A model generated the notes under the pieces. That model searched no databases. It was not told the origin of the DNA and saw nothing but the letters and a program-made list of their open reading frames with translations. Position numbers and translations under genes: made by a program. From CAZIZT01 sp964544085 (GTDB lineage Bacteria; Campylobacterota_A; Desulfurellia; Desulfurellales; Hippeaceae), in assembly GCA_964544085.1 (NCBI GenBank), contig CAZIZT010000012.1, positions 1-39,363 of the forward strand: a stretch of DNA of 39,363 nucleotides, in the 5' to 3' direction. Of this stretch, positions 1 through 7,329 are shown in pieces. Within the stretch, counting starts at the first letter, position 1. Each line of letters opens with the position of its first letter.

Positions 1-26
1 CTGAAACACCCGGATCTGCTTTGTTA

Positions 27-40
27 AATTCTACAGAATT
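27..40. repeat. short inverted repeat in leftward leader
   Basis: Two AATTCT/AGAATT arms flank a 2-nt centre. The repeat lies about 35-50 nt downstream of the predicted start of the leftward transcript from the promoter at 82-110. It could be an operator or a weak hairpin. It is AT-rich and short, so chance is a real possibility. Confidence 0.25.
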
Positions 41-81
41 ACTAAATTAACGTTCTTAATCTTCGATGTCAGTTAACAAAA

Positions 82-110
82 AGTGTACAAGTAAAGACAA
101 AGCCTGTCAA
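82..110 (-). promoter_or_regulatory. sigma70-type promoter reading leftward out of the window
   Basis: On the minus strand a perfect TTGACA (110-105) is followed after 17 nt by TACACT (87-82). Transcription would start near position 75 and leave the window. No ATG lies on the minus strand between 75 and 1, so the gene served is beyond the left edge and its leader is at least 75 nt. The same two hexamers and spacing recur upstream of purH. Confidence 0.5.
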
Positions 111-147
111 GACGCTTCTGTAAGTTATCGTTCTATCTGCGTAAACG

Positions 148-173
148 GCAGGCTAAAGCAGGCTAAAGCAGCA
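148..173. repeat. 10-bp tandem direct repeat upstream of leftward promoter
   Basis: The 10-bp unit GGCTAAAGCA occurs twice in tandem (151-170), with a further GCA on each side. The period is one helical turn, and the repeat ends about 38 nt upstream of the -35 element at 105-110 on the minus strand. That geometry suits an activator binding site. Replication slippage would look the same. Confidence 0.5.
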
Positions 174-213
174 GAGTACTATCGAACAGGTATAACCATG
201 AAATAAATTAACA

Positions 214-699
214 TCACCTTATTCTATAAATTATATTGCAGAAACCGTCATTCTTGAGCAAAAAGCGCCTGTTTACAGGGACAAGTTTAATCGCATTGTT
301 GTCGAGAACGCCATTAATGAAAGACTCAAACAAGCCCGGAAAGGGGCATATTGTGCCTTCCAATTCGGCTCCACCAACACCCACAGGGCAAAATCTGCAC
401 TTTTCTGTGGCTATGCTCACCCTGTATCCGTCGCTATTTCTCTGTATTATGAAATCGTCACAGATACCAAGAGTGCTGTTCAAAAGCTCAAGCAAGCCCA
501 CAAAGTTATCGGGCAATTTTTCGTGTTGTGTTTCCCGGAAAAACTCTGCCAGAAATGCACCAGCTCTTCTTGATGCATGATTCATAACGGCTTGATTGAG
601 AATTCCAAACTCATTAAAGCCCGCCATGAATGTGGCAAACATTATGCAGTTTGAATCCAGTTTCCTTAATTTTATAAGTTTTGCCGCATCGATCCTCAT
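214..699 (-). CDS. small cysteine-containing protein, possible V4R-type domain
   Basis: This is a 161-residue protein that I do not firmly recognise. ATG at 699 is chosen over the in-frame ATG at 741 because AAGGAGGG sits 3-4 nt upstream and the promoter at 745-773 starts transcription near 738. A C101-x2-C104 pair lies near 'EKCRFCPVG', followed by C118 in 'GTICPFPGLFESFING' and C154 near the C-terminus. This order of cysteines, a CPFPG...F helix and a final FCNIIYRI strand resembles V4R (4-vinyl reductase/hydrocarbon-binding) domains, which bind small ligands or metals. The identity is by eye only. It is transcribed divergently from the XRE-cupin regulator of the 2-oxoacid oxidoreductase genes, so the two units may share control. 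No terminator is visible after it. Confidence 0.5.
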   Translation of the reverse strand: MRIDAAKLIKLRKLDSNCIMFATFMAGFNEFGILNQAVMNHASRRAGAFLAEFFRETQHEKLPDNFVGLLELLNSTLGICDDFIIQRNSDGYRVSIATEKCRFCPVGVGGAELEGTICPFPGLFESFINGVLDNNAIKLVPVNRRFLLKNDGFCNIIYRIR

Positions 700-744
700 T
701 TGCCCTCCTTGCCCCCCTTCACAGATATAATTGGTTATCAAGAA

Positions 745-773
745 ATTATTACTATTTTTTGAGAGTATGTCAA
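745..773 (-). promoter_or_regulatory. promoter of the V4R-like gene
   Basis: The minus strand carries TTGACA (773-768), a 17-nt spacer and AATAAT (750-745), a strong sigma70-type match. The start would be near 738, leaving a leader of about 39 nt before ATG 699. It lies back to back with the rightward promoter at 814-842, with about 40 bp between the two -35 boxes. Confidence 0.55.
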
Positions 774-813
774 TATTGTTGATTAGTAGAGAGAATTACA
801 CCAAAAATTTGAT

Positions 814-842
814 TTGACACGAACCCTTTTATTGTTTTAGAA
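814..842 (+). promoter_or_regulatory. promoter of the XRE-cupin / oxidoreductase unit
   Basis: TTGACA (814-819), a 17-nt spacer and TTAGAA (837-842) precede a predicted start near 849. That leaves about 20 nt before ATG 870, including the AGAAGGAG ribosome binding site at 857-863. The leader holds an A-rich direct repeat (AATTAAGAA at 841 and 851). The first gene is a DNA-binding regulator, so autoregulation here is a reasonable inference. Confidence 0.5.
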
Positions 843-869
843 TTAAGAAAAATTAAGAAGGAGTTATAT

Positions 870-1472
870 ATGCAGGAGAAGGTGGACAGTGGGCTTGAAA
901 GGTTGGCAATAGGTAACAAAATTAAAGAATTAAGACATCGCAAAAAACTATCCATACAGGAGTTAAGCGAGAAAACCGGTCTCTCAGGCACATTGATCTC
1001 ACAAATTGAAAATGAGCTTATCTCTCCGCCTATCTCCACCTTGATGAAAATAGCAACGGCGCTGGATGTGGAGATAGCCTACTTTTTCCAGGAAAAGGAA
1101 AGACCACAAAAAATAGCCGTAGTGCGCAAGGATGAAAGGGTAATCTCGGAAAGGAGAGCACTGAAAGGCAACGTCAATATAGGTTACACCTACGAGATGC
1201 TTGCGCACAAAAAAACCCACAAGCATATGGAACCGTTCATTGTAACATTTGAGCCCAGGGAGAGGGAAGATGTGATCATGTTCAGTCACGAAGGCGAGGA
1301 GTTCCATCTTGTTTTGGAAGGCAGAGTAGAAATGTTGACCGATAAAAGCGATCCAATTGTACTCAGCGAAGGGGATGCGCTCTACTTTGAATCTGATATA
1401 GCACATGGATTCAGAGCGCTCGATGGAAAACCGGCAAAAACCGTTGCCGTAGTGCTTCCAAAAAACCGTTAA
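870..1472 (+). CDS. XRE-family transcriptional regulator with cupin domain
   Basis: This 200-residue protein has two domains. Residues about 14-72 form an XRE/HTH_3 helix-turn-helix ('LSIQELSEKTGLSGTLIS' is the recognition part). Residues about 135-198 form a cupin_2 beta-barrel ('EGEEFHLVLEGRVEM', 'LSEGDALYFES', 'HGFRA'). This architecture is common in bacterial regulators that sense a small ligand or metal in the cupin and repress or activate nearby metabolic genes. ATG 870 has AGAAGGAG at 857-863. The next gene follows after 12 nt, so it probably controls the 2-oxoacid oxidoreductase genes, itself, and perhaps the divergent V4R-like gene. The ligand cannot be read from the sequence. Confidence 0.9.
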   Translation: MQEKVDSGLERLAIGNKIKELRHRKKLSIQELSEKTGLSGTLISQIENELISPPISTLMKIATALDVEIAYFFQEKERPQKIAVVRKDERVISERRALKGNVNIGYTYEMLAHKKTHKHMEPFIVTFEPREREDVIMFSHEGEEFHLVLEGRVEMLTDKSDPIVLSEGDALYFESDIAHGFRALDGKPAKTVAVVLPKNR

Positions 1473-1484
1473 AGAAGGTGCACC

Positions 1485-2033
1485 GTGATAGAGATAAGAT
1501 TCCACGGACGAGGGGGGCAGGGTGCTGTTATAGCATCCAAGATTCTTGGATACGCATTCTTTCTCGATGGCAAACATGCTCAGGCGTTTCCCACATTCGG
1601 AGCCGAACGTAGAGGAGCGCCGGTAACGGCATTCGTCAGGGTAGACGATAAATTTATCCACTTAAGAAGCCCAATAGTAAATCCAGACTTTGTAATTGTA
1701 ATGGCAGGCAAACTGGCTGAAACGGTTGATGTAACAAGTGGTATCAAAGAGGGGGGACTTGTAATAATAAACTCCGAAAAACCCAGCGACTACTATAGCT
1801 TTGAAGAGAATTGCCGCACCGTGACATACGACGTAAACGCCATAGCTTTGAAACACAAGCTTGGGACACCAACCATGCCAATAATCAACGCACCAATTCT
1901 GGGTATATTTGCAAAACTCACAGGCACAGTCTCCATCGAATCGCTGAGAAAAGCTATTCCAAAATTCGTGCCGGTGAAAATCCAACAGAACATAGACGCA
2001 CTACAGGAAGCGTACGAAACAGCGTCAATGTAA
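1485..2033 (+). CDS. 2-oxoacid:acceptor oxidoreductase, gamma subunit
   Basis: This 182-residue protein matches the POR/KOR gamma domain (PF01558). Evidence is the N-terminal '[19 protein letters not shown]' glycine-rich motif, '[18 protein letters not shown]' and '[13 protein letters not shown]'. In this enzyme family the gamma domain supports assembly with the alpha and beta subunits and helps bind coenzyme A. The start is GTG at 1485, with GAAGGTG just upstream. It is the first structural gene of a gamma-delta-alpha-beta set, and its stop overlaps the ribosome binding site (AAGGAGG) of the next gene. The substrate could be pyruvate or another 2-oxoacid; pyruvate is the most likely from the alpha and beta motifs. 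Confidence 0.9.
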
Positions 2034-2045
2034 GGAGGCATTTTA

Positions 2046-3677
2046 ATGGAAACCGTTGATTATCAGAGTGTTATACCGGTGCATGATATAAACCGCATGC
2101 CCATCTCTGTAACAACAACAGCTGTAAATCTCACAGGCTCATGGAGGTTTGCAAGACCACAAGCAACGGAGAAGATCTCTCCCTGCAGCGTAGGGTGTCC
2201 TGCAAGCACCAACATACCACGTTATATTTTCCATATCCTGAATGGAGACCTTGAAACAGCGGCACATACATTAAGAGGGGAAAACCCGTTGCCGGCAATA
2301 TGCGGCAGGGTCTGTCCACACTTCTGTGAGTCGCACTGCAATCGCGCAGAATACGATGGAAGCGTTCAGATACATCAGATAGAACGTTTCGTTGGTGATT
2401 ATGCCCTGAATATACCCTTTGAGAAGCCAGAGAGACTGCTGAATAAACGTGTAGCTATTGTGGGATCTGGTCCAGCTGGTTTAAGCTGTGCCTATTTTCT
2501 CGCAAGAGAAGGATATAATGTCACTATTTTTGAAAAGGAGCCATTTGCCGGTGGACTGCTTCTTTTGGGCATACCATCCTTCAGGTTGCCACGCGATATA
2601 GCCAAACGGGAGATAGACAATATACTGGCTTTTGACAACATCGAGCTTAAAACATCACATCCCATTGATCTGCAACAGCTGGAAATGCTTCTGAAAGACT
2701 ACGATGCGGTTTTCTTCGCAGCAGGCCTGCAGGCTGAACGGGTTCCAGATAATATCTCACCGGATAACGAAAGAATACTTTCGGGCTATGAGCTTCTGAA
2801 GCGTCTAAACGTGAACGAGACACAGCCCGATACGTACAAGGGTGAAAGAATAGCCGTTATAGGCGGCGGCAACGTGGCTTTCGATGTTGCAAGAACACTT
2901 CTCAGACTCGGCAGTGAGGTTGATATAATCTACAGACGTACACTCCCAGAGGCACCATCATTCGAAGACGAAAAACACGAGGGTATCGAAGAGGGCATTA
3001 CCTTCAAGGAGAGACGAATAATAACAGGTGTGGAAAAAACATCCCGATTAAAGGTCGAGATATCCGAGGTGCTCCGCATAGAAAATGGCAGAGCCATAAC
3101 GACAAATAGACGATGGTACGACGAGTACGACAAAATTGTGCTTGCTACAGGACAAAGGAGAGCCTTTGAGATACCCCAAGCCGAAAATCTATTCTCAGGC
3201 GGTGACTATGCATACGGTGCAAAGACAGTGGTCGAAGCCATAGCATCGGGCAAACAGAGCGCTTACAGGATAATGGCATTCTTAGAAAACGGTGTTGAAC
3301 CAGAGATTCTTCAGGAAAATTTCTTCAGGATACAGAAGGATTACGATCGTTACGAAATTGTTGGCTTCGATAAGATCAACACTTTCTACTTCCCCAAACA
3401 GCAGCCACTTGAACAAGAAAAACTACCTGCAAATACAAGAAAGAGTAGCTTTGATGAGATAAACAGGAAGGCTTCGCTGGAGCAGATCCTGGATGAAGCA
3501 AGACGCTGCTTCTCATGCGGTGTGTGCAATCTGTGCAAAACCTGCTGGTTTGTATGCCCGGACATCTGTGTTAGCGTAGCCGACAATGTCAGATTTGATT
3601 ACGACTACTGCAAGGGATGCGCACTCTGCAGCGCCGAATGCCCAAGGGGCGTAATAGAGATGGTGGAGGACAAATAA
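2046..3677 (+). CDS. GltD-like FAD/NAD(P) oxidoreductase fused to 2x[4Fe-4S] ferredoxin (POR delta-type subunit)
   Basis: This is a 543-residue protein. Residues about 40-120 carry GltD-type cluster cysteines (C47, C51, C86, C90, C94, C98). An FAD Rossmann motif follows ('AIVGSGPAGLSCAYFLARE', about 137-155), then an NAD(P) Rossmann motif ('GGGNVAFDVARTLLRLGS', about 273-290) with a following YRR typical of NADP(H) proteins of this family. The last 55 residues form a ferredoxin domain with two cysteine groups, 'CFSCGVCNLCKTC...CP' and 'CKGCALCSAECP'. It therefore joins the small ferredoxin (delta) subunit of POR to a glutamate-synthase-small-subunit-like module. It should pass electrons between the POR clusters and NAD(P)H, and the direction is unknown. 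ATG 2046 has TAAGGAGG upstream. Its TAA abuts the ATG of the alpha gene. Confidence 0.9.
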   Translation: METVDYQSVIPVHDINRMPISVTTTAVNLTGSWRFARPQATEKISPCSVGCPASTNIPRYIFHILNGDLETAAHTLRGENPLPAICGRVCPHFCESHCNRAEYDGSVQIHQIERFVGDYALNIPFEKPERLLNKRVAIVGSGPAGLSCAYFLAREGYNVTIFEKEPFAGGLLLLGIPSFRLPRDIAKREIDNILAFDNIELKTSHPIDLQQLEMLLKDYDAVFFAAGLQAERVPDNISPDNERILSGYELLKRLNVNETQPDTYKGERIAVIGGGNVAFDVARTLLRLGSEVDIIYRRTLPEAPSFEDEKHEGIEEGITFKERRIITGVEKTSRLKVEISEVLRIENGRAITTNRRWYDEYDKIVLATGQRRAFEIPQAENLFSGGDYAYGAKTVVEAIASGKQSAYRIMAFLENGVEPEILQENFFRIQKDYDRYEIVGFDKINTFYFPKQQPLEQEKLPANTRKSSFDEINRKASLEQILDEARRCFSCGVCNLCKTCWFVCPDICVSVADNVRFDYDYCKGCALCSAECPRGVIEMVEDK

Positions 3678-4820
3678 ATGAAAGAGATGTTGCTGGGCAG
3701 CGAGGCGATAGCTATGGGGGTAAAGCTTGCACGCCCGAAGGTAATACCTGCTTACCCCATTACGCCTCAAACGCACATAATCGAGGTATTATCCGAGATG
3801 ATAGATTCCGGTGAGCTGGATGCAACGTTCATACGGGTAGAGAGCGAACTTTCCGCTGCAGCTGCGGCGTTGGGTGCATCATCTGCAGGTGTGAGGACAT
3901 TTACGGCAACAAGCTCTCATGGACTGGCGCTGATGCATGAAATACTCCACTGGATAGTGGGAGCAAGGCTTCCAATTGTGCTTGTGAATGCAAACAGGGC
4001 AATAGGGTCACCCTGGAATATATGGACAGATCAGTCAGACAGCATGGCTCAGAGGGATCTGGGCTGGTTTCAGGTATATTGTGAAACATCTCAGGAGGCG
4101 CTTGACACCATCCTGCAGGCTTTTCTGGTTGCCGAAGCATCCCTTTTGCCGTTCATGGTGATGATAGACGGATTCATACTATCGCATACCCTTGAGGAGC
4201 TGGACATCCCCTCTCAGGAGGATGCCGATAAATTCCTCCCTGAATACAAACCGCAGTACTTCCTCGATGTAAAAAATCCGATGAGTTTCGGTAACCCTGC
4301 AAGAGGAGACATATTCTATCTGCTCAGAAAAGACATACAGGAAACATTCGAAAAATCCAGGGCGCTCATTGAACACACCCATAAACGTTTCAAAGAGATA
4401 TTTGGAAGAAGCTACGGTTTTACGGAGGGCTACAGGTTGGACGACGCACAGGTAGTCTTCGCTGTATCAGGCGCTCTAACAGGCACAGTCAGGGTTGCAG
4501 TGGACAGACTAAGAAAAGAAGGCATAAGGGCGGGGTTGCTCAAGATACGCTACTTCAGACCATTCCCCGACTGGGAGATAAAGCAGAAGCTCTCAGGTGT
4601 GGAAAAGGTCGTAGCACTGAGCCGTTCGGTTAGCTACGGATCTGCGGGTCACATCGCTCAAGAGCTCAAAGCTGCATTCTACAATGAGAAGGAAAGACCT
4701 CGCATCTACGACTATATTATAAGCCTCGGCGGCAAAGAGGTGTTTGTTGATGATATCATCAGTATTGCAAAAAGAACGAATGAGCTGCCGGAAGATAAAA
4801 TAATCTGGAGAGAAGAGTAA
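3678..4820 (+). CDS. porA: 2-oxoacid:ferredoxin oxidoreductase (pyruvate synthase-like), alpha subunit
   Basis: This is a 380-residue alpha subunit. It shows the transketolase pyrimidine-binding (PP) domain with 'YPITPQTHIIE' near residue 27, then 'ATSSHGLALMHEILHW', 'NANRAIGSPWNIWTDQSD' and 'QRDLGWFQVY', all typical of PorA. The C-terminal domain has 'KIRYFRPFPDWEI'. The family decarboxylates 2-oxoacids to acyl-CoA with thiamine diphosphate, or runs in reverse to fix CO2. The ATG directly follows the TAA of the delta gene, and the beta gene starts 10 nt after its end, so expression is coupled. The pyruvate assignment is likely, but branched-chain or 2-oxoglutarate variants cannot be fully excluded by eye. 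Confidence 0.88.
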   Translation: MKEMLLGSEAIAMGVKLARPKVIPAYPITPQTHIIEVLSEMIDSGELDATFIRVESELSAAAAALGASSAGVRTFTATSSHGLALMHEILHWIVGARLPIVLVNANRAIGSPWNIWTDQSDSMAQRDLGWFQVYCETSQEALDTILQAFLVAEASLLPFMVMIDGFILSHTLEELDIPSQEDADKFLPEYKPQYFLDVKNPMSFGNPARGDIFYLLRKDIQETFEKSRALIEHTHKRFKEIFGRSYGFTEGYRLDDAQVVFAVSGALTGTVRVAVDRLRKEGIRAGLLKIRYFRPFPDWEIKQKLSGVEKVVALSRSVSYGSAGHIAQELKAAFYNEKERPRIYDYIISLGGKEVFVDDIISIAKRTNELPEDKIIWREE

Positions 4821-4830
4821 GGAGCCCGTT

Positions 4831-5703
4831 ATGGATTTCAGAAACATAACAAACGTAGAATACTTAAATCAGGGTGATTTCGCCTGTCCGGGTTGCGGCG
4901 CAGGACTATCCATGAGACATGCGCTGAAGGTGATGGGTGAAAACACCGTGGTGGTAATACCCGCCTGCTGCTGGTCCATTATAGCCGGCGGTCTACCCAC
5001 GACAGCGCTTCAAGTGCCGCTTGTGCACGTGCCGTTTGCTGTGGCTGCAGCTGTGGCAAGTGGTGTAAAGAACGCATACAAGCAGAAGGGTCAGGATGAT
5101 GTAAACGTAATGTGCTGGGCAGGTGACGGCGGAACCTTTGATATAGGCTTGCAGGCTATAAGCGGCGCTGCAGAGAGACGTGAGGATATAATCTACGTCT
5201 GCTATGACAACGAAGCCTACATGAATACCGGCATCCAGAGAAGCTCGGCAACACCACCGGGTGCATGGACAACAACCACACCAACGGGCAATCCGCTGAT
5301 ATTTGAAAAAAAGGATATGTTCAGCATAATAGCCGATCATGACGCAGCCTACGTGGCAACAGCCTCAATAGCCTATCCAGAGGATTTTTACGCAAAATTT
5401 GAAAAGGCAAAAAATGCAAAGGGGTTCAGATTCATCCACCTTTTGAGCGCATGCCCGCCAGGATGGAAGATAAACTCTTCGGACTCCTTAAAGGTTATGA
5501 GACTCGCCGTCGAATCGGGCATGTTTATTTTGATGGAAAAAGAGCAGGGGAAAAGCCCAAAGGTAACCTACCGTCCCGAGCGGTTTATAGGTGTAGATGA
5601 ATACTTTGCACCTCAAGGCAGATACAGGCATCTAACAAAGGAGACAGTAGCTGAGATACAAAAACGTATTAACACACGCCTGAAAAGGCTGGGCCTGCTT
5701 TAG
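4831..5703 (+). CDS. porB: 2-oxoacid:ferredoxin oxidoreductase (pyruvate synthase-like), beta subunit
   Basis: This 290-residue beta subunit binds thiamine diphosphate and one [4Fe-4S] cluster. The cluster cysteines are visible as C19-P-G-C22, C46/C47 in 'PACCWS', and the cysteine of 'LLSACPPGW' near residue 206. The thiamine/Mg site is 'GDGGTFDIG', followed by 'CYDNEAYMNTGIQRSS', which is diagnostic of PorB. It completes the gamma-delta-alpha-beta enzyme. 'TAAGGAGCCC' precedes ATG 4831. It is the last gene of the unit. The purH promoter begins about 40 nt later, and only a very weak hairpin lies at its stop. Confidence 0.9.
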   Translation: MDFRNITNVEYLNQGDFACPGCGAGLSMRHALKVMGENTVVVIPACCWSIIAGGLPTTALQVPLVHVPFAVAAAVASGVKNAYKQKGQDDVNVMCWAGDGGTFDIGLQAISGAAERREDIIYVCYDNEAYMNTGIQRSSATPPGAWTTTTPTGNPLIFEKKDMFSIIADHDAAYVATASIAYPEDFYAKFEKAKNAKGFRFIHLLSACPPGWKINSSDSLKVMRLAVESGMFILMEKEQGKSPKVTYRPERFIGVDEYFAPQGRYRHLTKETVAEIQKRINTRLKRLGLL

Positions 5704-5707
5704 CAGG
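5694..5707 (+). terminator. weak hairpin at the end of porB
   Basis: CCTGC and GCAGG arms pair around a TTTA loop that overlaps the porB stop. The stem has only 5 bp and there is no T-run after it (TGTTATAT follows), so this is at best a weak terminator. Confidence 0.2.
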
Positions 5708-5741
5708 TGTTATATATTAAAAGATCTCAATCCACAGAAGC

Positions 5742-5770
5742 TTGACAAATAGTTATGGTTACAATACACT
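5742..5770 (+). promoter_or_regulatory. promoter of the purH-to-galT gene run
   Basis: TTGACA (5742-5747), a 17-nt spacer and TACACT (5765-5770) give a predicted start near 5777, about 30 nt before ATG 5808. The hexamers are the same as in the leftward promoter at 82-110. The leader is too short to hold a purine riboswitch. Confidence 0.6.
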
Positions 5771-5807
5771 CAAAAGGTATGTGTTCACCTTTTTCTAAGG
5801 AGCAGCC

Positions 5808-7313
5808 ATGGAGAAAAGGGCACTAATCAGTGTATCCAACAAGGATGGTATCGTTGATTTTGCACGTTTCCTCTCACAGAAAGGTTACAAAATCCTCTCC
5901 ACCGGATCGACTGCCCGTATACTTATGGACAGCGGTGTGGAAACCCAGCCGGTAGAGGAATATACCCATTTCAAAGAAATACTTTCAGGGCGTGTAAAAA
6001 CCCTACATCCGCGCATCCATGCGGGTATTCTTTTTAAAAGAGACGATTCAGAACACCTGCGCACTATAGAAGAGCTCGATATAGACCCGATAGATGTGGT
6101 TGTTGTGAATCTTTACCCCTTCGAAAGGGTGGCAAAAACATCAAACGACATGGAAGAGCTCATTGAGAACATAGACATTGGCGGACCCACTCTGCTAAGG
6201 GCTGCAGCGAAAAACTATAAACATGTGCTGGTTGTTTGCGATCCGGCAGATTATAACTACGTAATGGAGAGCTTCGATACGATTGGCGAAGAGGAACGCT
6301 TCAGGCTTGCCATGAAGGCTTTTTCGCATACAGCCTATTACGATAGTCTGATAGTGGAGAGGTTTGAACACGCCTTTCAAAACAGCTGCGCGGTGCCAAT
6401 GAAAAAGGCTTTCGATCTACGATATGGAGAGAATCCACATCAGAAAGCCTCACTGTTTAAGGACCCGTTAATAAAGGGCATTCCAGATGCAGAACAGCTA
6501 CACGGAAAGGAGTTATCATACAACAACCTGCTGGATATAGACATCGCTTACAGGATCATGCTCGAGTTTGATGAACCAGCGTGCGCTATCATAAAACATA
6601 CAACACCCTGCGGGGTGGCGTGCGCTGAAAGCCACACAGAGGCATTTAAGAGAGCCCTCGAAACAGACCCGGTTAGCGCATTTGGTGGCATTATAGGCAT
6701 AAACGGCACCGTCTCTGATGAGCTTGCAAGCCTTATTTCTGCGCGCTTCTTTGAAGTGGTTGTGGCTTACGATTTTCAAAAGAGTGCCCTTGAGACATTA
6801 AAGGTAAGAAAAAATCTACGACTTGTAAAAATAAAGGCTCAAGACTACGCCAATCTTAAAGAGGTTCGCAGCATCATTGGCGGTTACCTTGTACAGGATG
6901 CTGACCTTAAAAAACCCTTCAACTACAAGGTGGTATCAGAAAAGAAACCCTCGCAGGATGAGCTAATTGACCTTGAGTTCGCCTTCAGGGTAGCCAAGTT
7001 TGTCAAATCCAACGCCATTGTGTTTGCAAAAAACAGAGCTACCCTCGCCATAGGTGGTGGAGAAACATCAAGAATCGATGCTGCACGATTCGCCTCTTTG
7101 AGAGCCAAGGAGTTAAACATAGATTTGAAGGGCTCTGTGATGGCTTCAGATGGATTTTTTCCATTTAGAGACAGCGTTGATCTGGCAGCCAAGCTGGGTG
7201 TCACAGCCATTGTAGAGCCGGGTGGCTCTATCCGTGACAGCGAGGTAATACAGGCAAGCAACGAACATTCTATTGCCCTTCTCTTCACAGGCATTAGACA
7301 TTTCAGGCACTAA
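5808..7313 (+). CDS. purH: bifunctional AICAR formyltransferase / IMP cyclohydrolase
   Basis: This 501-residue protein catalyses the last two steps of IMP synthesis. The N-terminal MGS-like cyclohydrolase domain (about 1-190) shows 'ALISVSNKDGI', 'ILSTGSTA' and 'GRVKTLHPRIHAGIL'. The C-terminal AICAR transformylase domain starts near 'LRYGENPHQKA'. It carries K263-H264 in 'KHTTPCGVA', the catalytic Lys-His pair of the family, and ends with 'PGGSIRD' and 'LLFTGIRHFRH'. Length and ends are complete. ATG 5808 has TAAGGAG upstream. It is the first gene of a long rightward run. No other pur gene is present in the window. Confidence 0.97.
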   Translation: MEKRALISVSNKDGIVDFARFLSQKGYKILSTGSTARILMDSGVETQPVEEYTHFKEILSGRVKTLHPRIHAGILFKRDDSEHLRTIEELDIDPIDVVVVNLYPFERVAKTSNDMEELIENIDIGGPTLLRAAAKNYKHVLVVCDPADYNYVMESFDTIGEEERFRLAMKAFSHTAYYDSLIVERFEHAFQNSCAVPMKKAFDLRYGENPHQKASLFKDPLIKGIPDAEQLHGKELSYNNLLDIDIAYRIMLEFDEPACAIIKHTTPCGVACAESHTEAFKRALETDPVSAFGGIIGINGTVSDELASLISARFFEVVVAYDFQKSALETLKVRKNLRLVKIKAQDYANLKEVRSIIGGYLVQDADLKKPFNYKVVSEKKPSQDELIDLEFAFRVAKFVKSNAIVFAKNRATLAIGGGETSRIDAARFASLRAKELNIDLKGSVMASDGFFPFRDSVDLAAKLGVTAIVEPGGSIRDSEVIQASNEHSIALLFTGIRHFRH

Positions 7314-7329
7314 CACCGGGAGGCTATCA

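Noticed and set aside
148..173. Start of a CRISPR array
   Set aside because: Only two 10-bp units with no spacers; too short and adjacent for CRISPR. No cas gene is present.
236..580. 114-codon open frame on the plus strand
   Set aside because: It is antisense to the V4R-like gene, has no ribosome binding site and no recognisable motifs. The minus-strand gene has a promoter and a strong ribosome binding site.
841..859. Direct repeat AATTAAGAA twice before the XRE-cupin start
   Set aside because: It is A-rich leader sequence with a 10-nt period and may be chance. It is not strong enough to call an operator.
999..1661. 220-codon open frame on the minus strand
   Set aside because: It spans the antisense of the XRE-cupin gene and the start of the gamma subunit, whose domains are clear. 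It is a shadow frame.
5694..5707. Strong terminator after porB
   Set aside because: The hairpin has only 5 pairs and no T-run, so it is listed only as a weak possibility.
7273..7329. Longer glmU N-terminus from ATG 7273
   Set aside because: It lies inside purH, lacks a ribosome binding site, and adds 19 residues before the conserved GlmU start.
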